From: Umbilicaria muhlenbergii
Lineage: Eukaryota; Ascomycota; Lecanoromycetes; Umbilicariales; Umbilicariaceae
DNA length: 64,000 nucleotides
Reading direction: 5' to 3'
Assembly: GCA_000611775.1 (NCBI GenBank)
Contig: KK106982.1
Span: 1,116,001 to 1,180,000, forward strand
Shown: in pieces, positions 32,338 to 43,944 of the stretch
How the letters are laid out: each line of letters opens with the position of its first letter
Position numbering within the stretch: the stretch's first letter is position 1
The notes under the pieces: model-generated
The model's input: only the letters and a program-made list of their open reading frames with translations
Told to the model about the DNA's origin: nothing
Database searches by the model: none
Program-made: the position numbers and the translations under genes

Positions 32338-33643
32338 ATGTCTTACGCATTACACAGTTTACGACTCGTTCTCTATGGCGGTATTGCCTTGTTTATCTTG
32401 TACATTTCACTGCAATCAAGCTTACCATCGTCCGCGATAAGACGCTTCGGGGGCTTTCGTTCCCCTCACGAGGTGAACGCTGGCTTACAGCAGCTGGGCG
32501 CCATCGGCAAGTCAGCTCATGCGGATCATTCGTTCAACTACCTCGAAAACATCCCTGATTTCAGGAATCTTCCTACGTACAGCGATCTGGAAGCATCATT
32601 TTCAGGGCTTTCCAAGCGCGATGTTTGTTCGGATACGTTTCCAGGGACTGTCAAGAACACCTGCACCCCGGGCAACACTCTGTGCTGTCGGTTTTCTCTA
32701 TACTCCCCTATTCTTTCTTTGATTCCCGCCTGCTAACGAAGCCTACTGGATCAGGCGTTTCTTTGACGAGTTCGTTCCCACAATGTCAAGTTATAATAAA
32801 CTCAGGATACTGTTGTGTCAGCCCGTACGTGTGCCTACTTCCTCAATACTGTACTGTCGCTGATCAGATTCGATGCAAGAGGGGCTAGCGGAGGTTGCTA
32901 CATAGATCTGACGACATCGGCTTGTGGCACAACTGGTGCAGTAAGATGCAGTAAGTTCCCCGTTACTTTCCAGACACAATTTTGTTTGAACACGCATGGT
33001 AGTGCCTGGACTGACAGCGAGTATCACAGCCGAGTTAGCTGAGGGAACCTCCGAAGCATGTTGTCCTGCAGGCACTACTTGTCCTAACAACTTCAATCAA
33101 TCAAATTCCGATATTAGATGCCAGATACCCTACCCTTCGAGTTCGAGCACCAGCTCTAGCTCGACCACCACCTCCAGCTCCAGCGCTACCAGTAAGACCA
33201 CAAGCAGCACGACGAGTAGTACGACGAGTAGCACCACGTCCAGCCAATCAACAGCGGCCGCCTCACCAGCTGTCACCTCAGCAACATCACCGACCACATC
33301 AACCACAACCTCTTCCACACTCTCCGCTGGCGCGATAGCAGGCATTGCTGTCGGTGCCGTAGCGATCATTCTCCTTGCCATCCTCATCTTTCTGCTGCTG
33401 AAGAAACGAAGGACCAAGGCTCGCGATTCAGCCGCTGCGGCGCCTCACACGGGTGGCCCTTACGCCACTCCTGCTACCGGTTTTTATGGACCTGACCCCT
33501 ATAAACAAGGGGAGCAGTTTCCCAGACCAATGGGAGAGATGGACGCAGTGGAGCAGGTAAGACCAATGGGAGAGATGGATGCAATGGCTTCCGGTCCACA
33601 TCTGTCGCGACATGAGCTGGACGCCTCGATACCACAGCGATGA
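32338..33643 (+). CDS. Cys-rich, Ser/Thr-stalked single-pass membrane protein
   Basis: Four exons (32338-32686, 32755-32824, 32868-32950, 33030-33643) encode 371 residues; every join is in frame and the total divides by three. The N-terminus has a hydrophobic signal-anchor (LVLYGGIALFILYISLQ). The ectodomain has about 12 cysteines, several in CC pairs (TLCC|VSL, GYCCVSP, EACCPAGTTCP). A Ser/Thr stalk of TTSS repeats (about residues 190-240) precedes one membrane span (IAGIAVGAVAIILLAILIFL), a KKRR stop-transfer and a short tail with a duplicated RPMGEMDA motif. The plan resembles fungal wall-stress sensors of the Wsc/Mid2 kind, but the Cys pattern is not a standard WSC domain. Function is unknown. 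Confidence 0.8.
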
Positions 33644-34077
33644 CAGAACATTCGGTCTCTGATATTTTCGCTCTGCTCGCCTACTAGCCGTGTGCTACAA
33701 GCAAGGCTTGCATATAATGTTCGTAGAGGATTTCTTTTCAAGTTTTCAGCGAGGATAGGGTACCAATTAGTGTACGTTAGCAGATTCAAATGGGAGAGAT
33801 ACAGTGCGGTTATCCGGACTATCTGAAATCTAACAATCTGTAAACTGTTTGTAGAGTGTTCATGCTCTTTTAAACGAAACAACGTAGAAGTACCGGGATT
33901 CTATGAGGGCCAAATCTCGGCTACTGCCGGCTTGGCGCCTGAGGGCGTCTAGAAATTTCTCTGGGAAGGAAAGTCTTCCGTGAGAGCATCAACAGCCCAC
34001 TCCTGCAATCAGCTCACTCAACTCTTCCAGATTTCAAATCCCCAGGTCTCAAGCGTATCGCCTTCTCTCTGTTCATC
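33644..34077. other. Intergenic, HSP10 promoter
   Basis: 3' flank of the membrane protein and promoter of HSP10, including the heat-shock-element-like site listed separately. Confidence 0.6.
33951..33979 (+). promoter_or_regulatory. Candidate heat-shock element upstream of HSP10
   Basis: The sequence has GAA at 33952 and TTC at 33957 (the inverted GAAnnTTC pair), GAA at 33965 and 33969, and TTC at 33976. It lies about 100 bp upstream of the HSP10 ATG. Arrays of GAA/TTC units bind Hsf1, and HSP10 genes are classic Hsf1 targets. Spacing after the first pair is of the gapped type. Confidence 0.5.
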
Positions 34078-34582
34078 ATGGTATGTCAATGCATTGCGCC
34101 CTCATATCATCGCCCTTCACCGCTCCATTACTAAGCTTTGCGTGCAGACGACAGCACTCAAGTCCATCAGATCCCTTGCACCCCTCCTGGACCGTGTCCT
34201 AGTCCAAAGAATCAAGGCCGAGACAAAGACAGCAAGCGGGATATTTCTACCAGAGAGCAGTGTCAAGGAACTGAATGAGGCGAAAGTGCTGGCTGTAGGA
34301 CCTGGTGGACTGGACAAGGAGGGAAAGAGGGTAGCACCAAGTGTGGCGCCGGGTGACAAGGTCTTAATACCACAGGTATGTGGAAGGCGTGATGTGGCTT
34401 TACACTGGACGAGATACTGGTTCTGACAGATGTGATTCCAGTACGGAGGAAGCCCAGTAAAAGTCGGGGACGAAGAATACGCGCTATTCCGTGACCATGA
34501 GTAGGCTACAAATGACGATATCTTGAGTGAAAGAGTTATAGCTGACATGGACTGCAGGCTCCTTGCTAAAATCAACGAATAA
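34078..34582 (+). CDS. HSP10: Mitochondrial 10-kDa chaperonin (Cpn10/Hsp10)
   Basis: Four exons: 34078-34080 (only the ATG), 34148-34375, 34442-34500 and 34558-34582; 104 residues, the normal size. The sequence TTALKSIRSLAPLLDRVLVQ begins the GroES fold; SGIFLPESS is the mobile loop that docks on Hsp60; GDKVLIPQ|YGGSPVKVGDEEYALFRD and the end LLAKINE are family landmarks. It caps the Hsp60 folding chamber in the mitochondrial matrix. The initiator codon stands alone in exon 1, and the last seven codons lie on a final 25-nt exon. Confidence 0.95.
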
Positions 34583-34898
34583 GCCACCTTTCCAGTCACG
34601 TCACTGTACCATATGTAAATCACCATACAACGAACAAGCGCAGCGAAGGTTTCGGCGCATTTGCACCAGGCAGAGAAGCATTGCATACGTTCATCAGTGT
34701 ACTTGATCTAACAATCTAATCTATCTCCTCTCGGCCATTTGTTGCATCAGTACAGTGACACGTGTTCATCATGCTTGATACCCGCTGCCAGGGCAGCCAC
34801 TCTTTGCAAACACGCAGTATACGAGAAGCCCTTACCCGCATCGCGTTACTCCGAACCGTCCACAGATAACCTCATTCTAACTCAGATGTCTCCGTTCA
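34583..34898. other. Intergenic between convergent genes
   Basis: Shared 3' region of HSP10 and the 153-aa gene. Nothing is seen. Confidence 0.6.
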
Positions 34899-35527
34899 CT
34901 ACATAGTCACCCATGCGCTTGCTCTTCCTTTGGCTGGATAGAATTCCACGCACATGCTTCGCAGGTTCATTTGCACCATGCGATTGCCATTCCTTACTTT
35001 GCTGACTCCGAACACTTCTCTCGCTTGTGTGTTGTTCAACTCAGCAACAACGACGGGCGTTTCTGCATGGTAGGCTATTCTCATAGCATTAGATGAACGT
35101 TTCTTCTGTGGCGGCCGGCTAGAGCAAGCGTACCTTCAGGTATGATCTCAATCCCCTTGCCGCCAAAAAACGCCCAAAAGGAGGCGACGTCCATCTCCAT
35201 CTGAGAGCACCGAACCCCTCAGCATGGCTTCAATATAGAGCTCAATCATGGGCAAAGTCACACATTGATTCTGATACGCTGAACTTGGTATTTCTCAAGT
35301 AGCAGAGCAGCTTTGATCTCGTCTCCAAATTCTTTCTTGCTTAACAAGCTGGCCCCAACATCTACTTATTTCTTGGAGACTGTTGTTTTAGGTGTAGCTT
35401 TCGGCTTCTTCGCGCATGGTATCCTCTTCACGTTCGCATCCTCCGCTGGTGATGGGGTTGGAGAATAGGTAGGTTCATCTTCTTCAAGGGTATGAGATTT
35501 GCGTTTTCTGTGAAGGGATGCGTCCAT
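34899..35527 (-). CDS. Unrecognised 153-aa protein, four exons
   Basis: I built this gene from small exons on the minus strand: 35527-35381, 35335-35264, 35200-35134 and 35074-34899 (462 nt, divisible by three). Introns are 45, 63 and 59 nt with GT/AG ends; the first donor (GTCTCC) is weak. The product has a basic, Pro-rich N-terminus with a nuclear-signal-like HRKRK and AKKPKATPK. A helical stretch (KEFGDEIKAALLLEKYQVQR) follows, then FWAFFGGKGIEIIPEAYHAE and a C-terminal sheet-like part (TPVVVAELNNTQAREVF; NRMVQMNLRSMCVEFYPAKG). No family is recognised. It is tail-to-tail with HSP10 and divergent from the SNARE gene. The consistent phases make it credible, but it could be wrong in exon 1. 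Confidence 0.5.
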
Positions 35528-35910
35528 TGTACCGCCAGAAGAAAGCCTTTGTCAAGTAGCCGAAGAACAAACTATATAGAAGTTCTCTTATGAGTATGCG
35601 AAGAGAATGAATTACAGATTGGCTTGTAAGACAAGATCAGATATCTTCACGCATTCACGCTTGCGCGGGAGACGTGTTTCGCTTAATGATCGCGTTTCCG
35701 GTTAGTGGCAACGTCGCCAACAGCCAATGCTGGCGAGCCTGAGGAGCCGGAAGTGGGAAGGCATCATCCAACTCGTACAACCAGCGCTACCCTCATCGCA
35801 CACTCACCTCTACCCTACGAACTCTTTGAAACACAAAGAACATCGGCGCACATAGTACTCTCTGACTACAGTGAACGCCGATCCGGCAGTGTGGCTTCTC
35901 CCTAGCAAAG
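35528..35910. other. Divergent promoter region
   Basis: 383 bp between the 153-aa gene and the R-SNARE. A short frame at 35705-35905 plus is probably 5' leader. Confidence 0.5.
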
Positions 35911-36764
35911 ATGGCATCCTCCTCCACCCCCTCCACGCCGCTTCTCTAGTATGCGCCATCAGCACTTTCATGTAATTCTTGTACGTCTTAGCTAACGTAT
36001 CATAGCTCCTGCATCGCCTATCGTACGACTATCCTAACAGAACATACCACCTCCGCCGCCTCCCAAACGTCCTCTCTCGCCTCCCTCATCCTCCCCAAGA
36101 TCGACCACAAAACGCCACAAAAGCTAACTTATACTCACAACGACAACTTCATCCATTACATTGCCGATGCCCCGTCAGATCATCCTACTGCCGACCCTTC
36201 CGCTGGCGGCCTTACCTACCTTGTCGTCGCCTCTTCCTCATTCGGCAGGCGCATTCCCTTCGGCTACCTCGTCGAAATCAAGAAACAATTCCTTGCTCGA
36301 TATGATCCTAAAAAGACAGACTTTGCGAGTCTCCCCCCTTATGGTGCTGCAGCGTTTAATAGCCAGCTCAAGAGCTTAATGGTGAACTACGGGACGACAC
36401 AGGCGGGCAAGAACGACGCGATAGGGAACGTGCAGTCAGAAATTGAGAACGTGAGAGGGATCATGACAGAGAATATTGAGCGAGTGCTGGAGAGAGGGGA
36501 GAGAATAGATTTGTTGGTGGATAAGACGGATAGGCTGGGGGTGGGGGCGCACGATTTCAGAGTGAGGAGTCGAGGCCTCAGGAGGAGGATGTGGTGGAAG
36601 AATGTCAAACTAATGGTGCTCTTGGGGTTCGTTATCATCTTTCTCTTGTACTTGTTCATCGGTTTTGGGTGTGGTTTGCCTGGTGAGTATGTCTGCTCCA
36701 CATCCTGTAGTACGTGCTGATGTGTGATACAGGTTGGTCGCGCTGTGTAGGCAATGGAAAGTAA
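35911..36764 (+). CDS. Longin-type R-SNARE (VAMP7/Nyv1-like synaptobrevin)
   Basis: Exons 35911-35948, 36006-36682 and 36733-36764 encode 248 residues. The N-terminal longin domain (from YSCIAYRTTILTEHTT to RRIPFGYLVEIKKQF, residues 12-115) has an inserted acidic loop. The SNARE motif (about 165-220) has its zero-layer Arg in IERVLERGERIDLLVDKTDR. The tail anchor is VKLMVLLGFVIIFLLYLFIG, ending in a short Cys-containing lumenal tail completed by exon 3. Longin R-SNAREs of this type mediate fusion at the vacuole or endosome; Nyv1 is the yeast vacuolar case and the closest functional guess. Confidence 0.9.
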
Positions 36765-37440
36765 GGCGAGTAGGCAAACCTATTTACCGCTCCTGTACGC
36801 ATGAACCGCGTGGAATCCACAGTAGACAGCACGATAACACTCGGATCAAAAGCTTGTCTCGGGGTTTAATGTTGTACAAGGGTACTATGACACGGGCGAG
36901 CATGCCCTATCATAATATCTAAAGAAGTATCGCGAACGATAGCCCGCTGCGGTTAGCCAAGCATGGAGGATGTGCGTAACGTGCTAGCAGGACGATGTTA
37001 TAAGAATGGCAAACGAGTTTGCTGACCAGCTCCGAGAGGATGATGAAATGTCTGTTGAGCTCTACAGCTCTTTCACTGCAACCTTTTGGGATATTCTTGA
37101 TTGTGCGCTGGAGCCACCGATAGTAGCAATGGACCAATGTTCTATGGACTAGAAGTTGTGAGCTCACATCATAGCAATCTCCGGTCGAGTTCGTTGCATT
37201 TGTTCTTTTACAACTCATAGTTCTACTCTAGAGTAGATTACAGGTAATGGTACCTCGCAACTTATTATTGCGAGGCACGATTAAGGTACCCTTGCGTGCC
37301 TTGCTCGCCTTGTACCAAGAAGCGTTGTTCCGATGCCGGCTAGGCAAAGCCCAAGCGCGGATGCGTGGAAAATTACCTGTTGACCCTCAGAAAGACCCGG
37401 TACATAATGCGAGGAAGAAGGTAGCTATGGATATCCAGAA
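36765..37440. other. Intergenic
   Basis: About 680 bp with no supported gene. It holds the promoter and leader of the ABC protein. Confidence 0.55.
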
Positions 37441-39873
37441 ATGCGAAGATCTCTCCCTTTGTCTTTTCGCGCAAGTACACTTGCCTACGCAAATGCTTCT
37501 GTGCAGAGGTCTAGACCGCCGATAATACACATCGAGAATGCCACATTTTACCGGCACCATCCATCCTCACCGGCTCCAAATGGATCTCCAAATCCTCCTA
37601 TATTTCCAAATTTGTCATTCTCCGTTCCTTCGTTCTCCTCTGAACCGCAGTACTGGTGCATTATAGGACCCTCATCTTCCGGCAGGACAACTTTTCTAGA
37701 GATCCTGAGAGGGCAACTGCTTTGTTTTCCTCCTACAGCTCGCTCGTTCCCCTACCTTTCCTCGGAAGAGATACGTCTTAAAGATCGCCGCCTTCGCATC
37801 CCGGGACGTGCCATTCAGTATGTCGGTTTCAACGGCGAGGGTGGGGGATTCGGCGGGTCAGGAACAAGAGGTGCCTTTTTGAGCGCAAGATACGAAAGCA
37901 GGAGGGAAGGGACAGACTTTCTGTTGCTCGACTACCTGAAAGGGCAGACACAGCTGAACCCTGATGAAAGCCAGGATGATGGCGGCGTTGATGACGATAT
38001 CCTGGCGCGAGTCACCAGGGATCTTCAGCTGGAGGCGCTTCTTGACATGCCAGTGGGAAATCTCAGTAACGGGCAAACCAGAAGAGCTAGGATAGCCAAA
38101 GCATTGCTGGGCAGGCCTGAGCTTTTGCTACTTGATGAACCGTTCAGTATGTCTGAACATAGCGGAAGACACCACCCACGAAGTGGCTAACTCTTCATAC
38201 GTAGTGGGTCTTGATCCGCCTACATTAACCAAACTGTCCCCGTTGCTGTATCGCCTGGCCCAGAACCATTCGCCTCGTCTTGTACTCGCATTGCGCCAGC
38301 AGGATCCTTTGCCGGATTGGATAACACACCTGGTTTATTTGGGCCCTAGCCTACACATAGCTGGCGAAGGGGCTAAGGCTGACGTTCTTCGAGACCTTGG
38401 TGAACAGATTAAAGATACCGCTAACTTAGACAATGTCCTCAGACCTGCTCACCTGCCGCGATCGATGGCCGAAATCGGCCGGACATTAACCCCTACAGGG
38501 GTTCATACCCTAGGTTTAGAGTCCCTCACGAATTTTGAACAGCTCACCAGTGAACAACACGCCGAGCTCAAGAAGATGAAAATCACTAAAAAGATTTACC
38601 AACAAGCGAAAGCGAGATACGAAAGTGGAGAGCGGTCATTTTCAGTTTTCAGGAACCTTGGGAAAATGAATGATATTATGGATACTTACAGAACAAGGTA
38701 CAGCATTGAGGGTTTCACAACGATGGATAAAAAGGTCCCCATTATTGGGGAACCGCTGGTAGAGATGAGCGGTGTAACTGTAAAGTACGGCGATAAAAAG
38801 GTATTAGGGGACTGGACACAAAAAATTGATGGCCAACCTAAGCACGGCATGTGGTGGCAAATTTGTCGAGGTCAACGATGGGGTGTCTTCGGGCCCAATG
38901 GTAGACTACCTTCCCTGGGAATCTAACCCGGCTCCATCTCGAAGTTTCAGTAGGCTAATCCTTCATAGGATCTGGGAAAACAACGCTCCTGTCACTTATG
39001 TGCTCGGACCACCCGCAAACATACTCTCTCCCCATAAGACTCTTTGGCCGGTCACGACTGCCGAGCCCCGGTCAGCCTGGAATTTCGATCTTTGATATCC
39101 AGGCTCGAATCGGACAGTCTTCTCCCGAAATCCACGCCTTTTTCCCTCGCAACTTGACCATCCGTCAGGCTATTGAGAACGCGTGGGCTGATACTTTCCT
39201 TGCCAAACCTTTGATGACCCACGAACGCGATGTTCGTGTCGACGCTTGCCTTCGATGGTTTCAACCAGAGCTGGACGCATCGTATAATCCAGCGATGGAT
39301 GAAGTTGATCATGACAGCAGTACTGATGCGGACTCTATCGACTCTGACCCGAAGGAGGCTATCCAACTGATGGACTTCTCAAGGGGGAATTACCGGTTCA
39401 GAAGCGTTGACTGGGCCGACAACGTGCGATTTGGCGATGCCCCTTTTTCTGCCCAGCGGGTAGCGCTATTTCTACGAGCATTCATTAAGCAGCCTGACCT
39501 CCTGATTCTAGATGAGGCGTTCAGCGGGATGGACGATTATGTCCGCGATAAGTGTATGCTATTTCTAGCATTTGGCGAGCAAAGAATGTGGCTTCGGGCG
39601 TCCGTGAATCGACACAGTGGCAAGAGGCTCAACCGATTGATGGTGAGCTGGCATCACATAAAAGGGAGGGCTGTCATTACAGGCTTACAGAAGGAGCAAG
39701 CATTGGTTTGCGTAAGTCACGTGCCAGAAGAAGTACCCGGGGTGGTACGAGAATGGGTCTGCCTACCAGAGGCGAACGAAGGGAAACCTGCCCGGTTTGG
39801 GCGCTTCCCAGGGCCCTTTGAACGTCAACCTACGGCGTGGGCTGAGATATGGGGAATGACGGGACAGGAGTAA
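37441..39873 (+). CDS. Soluble twin-ABC ATPase (YDR061W-like)
   Basis: Exons 37441-38146, 38205-38900 and 38969-39873 give 768 residues without membrane spans. The basic, Ser-rich N-terminus (MRRSLPLSFRASTLAYANAS) looks like a mitochondrial presequence. ABC domain 1 has the Walker A sequence GPSSSGRTT, where Arg replaces the invariant Lys, an LSNGQTRR signature and the Walker B LLLLDEPF, completed across intron 1 by MGLDPP. ABC domain 2 has a canonical GPNG|SGKTTLL Walker A rebuilt across intron 2, a degenerate signature (FSAQRVALFL) and the Walker B LLILDEAFSGMD. This matches the yeast YDR061W group, whose role is unknown. ATP hydrolysis, if any, probably uses one composite site. Confidence 0.85.
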
Positions 39874-40256
39874 TTAACTATAGAGGCTATATCATAATTA
39901 CTCTGGACAAGGCTGCATTCCAGTGTCTCAGCACTGTGCCTAGTAGCTCACGTACTTATGTGTAATCATATTAAGTTGAAACTGATGCAGAGTGGTGAAC
40001 ACGGGCAGGTGAGGCAGGCACGTGGCAAGCTGGCGCTGCACGTCAAGATAGTGCCAAGGTGGCCCCTTTCGCTTGCCGTTTAGTAATCTCACCGCGTCCG
40101 CCAATGACACAATCCACGATTCTCCTTTCATTCGAAAATCTTCTCCTTCTCCTTCTTTGACGAATAATCTGCAAAAGTCAACAGCGCTCACATTCGTCTG
40201 ACTGACCTAAATCCGGCTCAGTCTTACTTACTCACCATCACGTTTTCCCGATTTAT
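39874..40256. other. Intergenic
   Basis: 383 bp between the ABC gene and the F-box gene on the same strand. No gene is seen. Confidence 0.55.
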
Positions 40257-43200
40257 ATGCAATCAGAGCCATTCAAAGAAAGCAACACCATTCTATCTAC
40301 CAGAATCTTCCAAGTAAACCAACAGCAACCTAGCAACCATGGACTCGACAATGACGAAATTCAGCTCCCAAGCTTTCTCCCCTTCGGAGAACGGCAGGGA
40401 GCTTCAGCCGCTCGTAACGGTGGGGGGGAGACAGCACCGGCCGATGTCGCCGTTATCAATGGCCCGTTGGCAACACCATCGCGGCGGCTGAGCGCAGATT
40501 TACCGTTAAAGGGACGTTCGCCAGTTGATCGCATTGCTGAGTATGAAAACGCCATGGTACAGACTGTCCCGAAGAAGGACCAAGGACCCAGATTCAGAGT
40601 CGTGCAAATGAGTCAAAAACGTAGCAATGGCAGCTCCGCCATTGCTGGATTTCCAAACGGTCAGTGAAGGGTTCTCTTCACTGGTCTTGTTCCTGGCTAA
40701 TCGTTCCAGAACTCTTGACGCATATCCTGTCCTATCTGCCTCCCACATCGTTGTCAGCAGTCTCACTTGTATCGCGCCGATTTCATACCCTGGTGACCAC
40801 GCCACATGCATGGAGGGCTGCCTTTTCACGATTCTTCCCTGGGCCAGACGCCATGGTGACGCGAGACGATGTCTCTGAATTGCATAGCGGTGATACCGAG
40901 GAACTGACAACACAGAGGCGCGTTTTTACTCGACTTACAGCTCTTGCTTCCTGGCGCAGCGAGTACATTCTCCGAACTCGACTTCTCAGGTCCCTCGGGA
41001 GAGGAAAGCCTGCACAAGACCACAATTCAGGTGTGTCTGGAACATCAAGGTCTGGTCCTGGCCACAATGGAAATGCACAGACTACGTACAGTTCAAACCT
41101 TTCTACGACGGTCAACCATATCCAAGCAACATTTGGCACCGGACTCAACAAAAGGCTGCCCCGCTTCATTCACGGCGCTGATGAGGTTGGCCTGGTTAGT
41201 TCAAGTGACCCCAGCAACGGTAAGGTGGACCACTGGGGGTTTGCAGACCCACACCTTTTCCTACAATTTGCCGACCGATTCCCCGGCGATTCTGAATACA
41301 GGCTTGGTGCTGGGGACGTAGTTGGCGTACCGAACTCGATGGACATCAGTCAGGCATATGGCATGGTCTACGCAGAGGGTTGGCCTGGTGGTGTGGTGTA
41401 TTACAGGTCTACTGAAGAGCAGCGTGGTCGCTACTTGGCCACCTCTTTAGACATTTCCGGCCCTGATCTTGGTATTCCGAAAGTCGATGGAGATACGGAG
41501 TCAATGTGCTCGGTCTGGATTGCAAAAACAGCAAGTATTCCAGCGCTGACAGAGGGCCTGATCGGCATCTTGTCCGGTTCTTCTCACGGTGTTGTTACGG
41601 CGTACTCTCTCAGTACCAACACCATCCACGAGAGACGACTTGAACGAGGCGAGATCACAGCTCGTTGGATCCTCAGCCCGGGCGTTCCCATCATTGCGAT
41701 TGCAGTGGACGAGAATTATTCTATTCAACGACATGCGCATAAAAGGATTTGGGCCGCTGTGCTCAATGCTCTTGGCGAGCTTTTCTATATTACGGGTCTA
41801 CCCACGCGTCCTATTATCGCACGGGCGCAGAGATTGAACGATTCGGCTTTGGAACAATTAGCCTGGGAGACTGGGCGCACAGTTCATTGGTCTCTGGTAG
41901 AGCCTACACGGCGGGAAGCAAGGCCTGATGCATTTGATAGGCCTGGCGTCACTGCTACATATTCTCCACGGACGTCTTGGAATGGGATGGGTCTTAGCAA
42001 GGAACAGATCCGTGCCGAGACGCATGAAATCGAGACTTATATAAAACGCAAGCCAAAGCACTTTCGCAAGGTGTGCCAGGGCTGGGATATGCGGCGGCAG
42101 CTCGAAGTTGATTTTGCTGGTGGTGATGAAAATGGTGCTCAGGAGGGTCTTGTGGTTATTGGATGCGGAGTCGACGAAGGCAACATAGCTAGCGTTAAAC
42201 GGTTTACACGCTACCTTGCTAAGACGACGGATGATGCGTCACAAGATACTGGAGACACCCAGGACCGAACAGTGTCATCGAACACATCTAGGGTGACTTC
42301 CTTATTTGGTGGTGTGACTGCCACTCCTGCAGAGGCTACAAGGGTTTCTGATAATGCATCACCGCATCGTCCTAGTTCCGCTTCTAAGCAACTAGAAGAA
42401 GAAATTGAAAAATGGCGCACATCTGAACTCTCATTTGGTGGCCTCAAGTCGGTACAAATTACAACTACAACAATCGACAAGTCGACGTACGCTCTTTTGT
42501 CTATCTCGGAGGACCCCCTTCTGAGCATGACGGGGTCTTCGATCGCTTCATCGCCAGCATCCACTCCCCTAGGGCAAGCTTTTGACTTGAACCAAGCCTC
42601 TGATACACCCGGTCAACGGGCTCGATTCTTCGCAGCAGGCACGACGATAGGCACTATTCTGGTCTGGAACATGCGCGCTCCCATAGCAAGCAACAGCGTT
42701 TTAGTGAACACGATCAATCCAGTCCAGATCATTCATACAGACTCTCCCCAGATTTCCTGCCTCGGGCTATCAGCTCTCTACCTGGTCCACGGTGGTAACG
42801 ACGGCCTAGTCCAAGCATGGGATCCACTTGCTTCTAATATCCAGCCAATCCGTACTCTTAACTCGAGATTCTCGTCTCGCGCACGCCGTAGGCTTGTTCA
42901 AGCCGAGGCATCTATCCAAGGCGTTGGCATCAATCTCTTCGCTGCTGGCGCTATCTGTCTGGACCCTGATCCAACCGTACTTCGAGGCATGGTCTCCCTT
43001 GGCACACATTTACGCTACTGGAGCTACAGCTCCTCGGCTGCGGATCAATATAAGACTAGTAAACGCCGACTGCGACGCTCTGAACGTGGAAGCAGCCAAG
43101 GAGCTGAGAGGATCTCAGGTACCGGTAGAGGGGTGTTGAAGGATTACATCGCGAATGAGAAGTTGGAACTAGATCGAGAAAAGGAGCATAAGCGGAAAGA

Positions 43201-43747
43201 GCAAGAGAGGTTGGCTGGGAGATTTGGTGTGGACTTGTTAGGGCCAGGGGCCACTGAAGACGAGATCTTAGCGTATGCAACGCTTTTAAGTGAGGAGGCG
43301 TTGTTGACTGATGAACAGAGGAGGAAAAGTGAGAGCGAGGGAAGTATTGGTGAAAGGGCTGTGGAAGAGATCGTGGACCCTTCGACGCCGTCTCGAACTA
43401 TCAAAGACCAAGAGGACGATTTTGAGATCGCCGAAGCTATCAGGCTTAGCTTGCAAGAAACAGGCATCACTTCTGAGACGGAAAGTGGAGTTTTCACGGA
43501 CATCCCTATCAGATACGCAAAGAATCGAAAGATTCCTTTTAGCTCACCCTCAAGGGTAGGGACAGGACCTGGAAGAAGTCGCGATCCCGAGGTCGACGAT
43601 CTTGATTTTGCGTTGCAGCTCAGCTTGGCTGAAGAGAAGAGTAAGCAGGAGCAGGGCGTGGTTGAAGAGTTTCCCGTTCTTGCGAAGAGTCCAAATCCTA
43701 CGCCAGCAGGATCCAGCAAAGGGAAGGGGAAGAGGCGAGCGTCGTGA
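40257..43747 (+). CDS. F-box protein with WD-like repeats and C-terminal UIMs
   Basis: Exons 40257-40659 and 40710-43747 (50-nt intron) give 1146 residues. The join creates the F-box FPN|ELLTHILSYLPPTSLSAVSL (about residues 133-165), followed by SRRFHTLVTTPHAW. The middle has beta-propeller-like strands (AVLNALGELFYITGLPTRP; LVHGGNDGLVQAWDPL). Two ubiquitin-interacting motifs close the protein: DFEIAEAIRLSLQE and DLDFALQLSLAEE. It is probably an SCF substrate adaptor that also binds ubiquitin. The start is uncertain: the ATG at 40257 is in frame with the conserved GRSPVDRIAEYENA. A second ATG at 40340 opens a more typical-looking N-terminus (MDSTMTKFSSQAFSPSENGR) in another frame that would join after one extra G in the G-run near 40421. 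Confidence 0.85.
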
Positions 43748-43944
43748 GTGTTAGTTCGGGGGTCGTTCTTAATATTTCCATTTTTTCGATAACACGGTGT
43801 GTAGCTTGTTGCACGTAAGGTTCTATAACATTTCTACCCTGCGCGTCACGGTTACCGCTCTCCATAGACGATGGCATTACTAGAAGTAACGTATCTGCCG
43901 AGAAATAGTCTACATCAATATTCCTTGTACACGTGGTAAAATGT

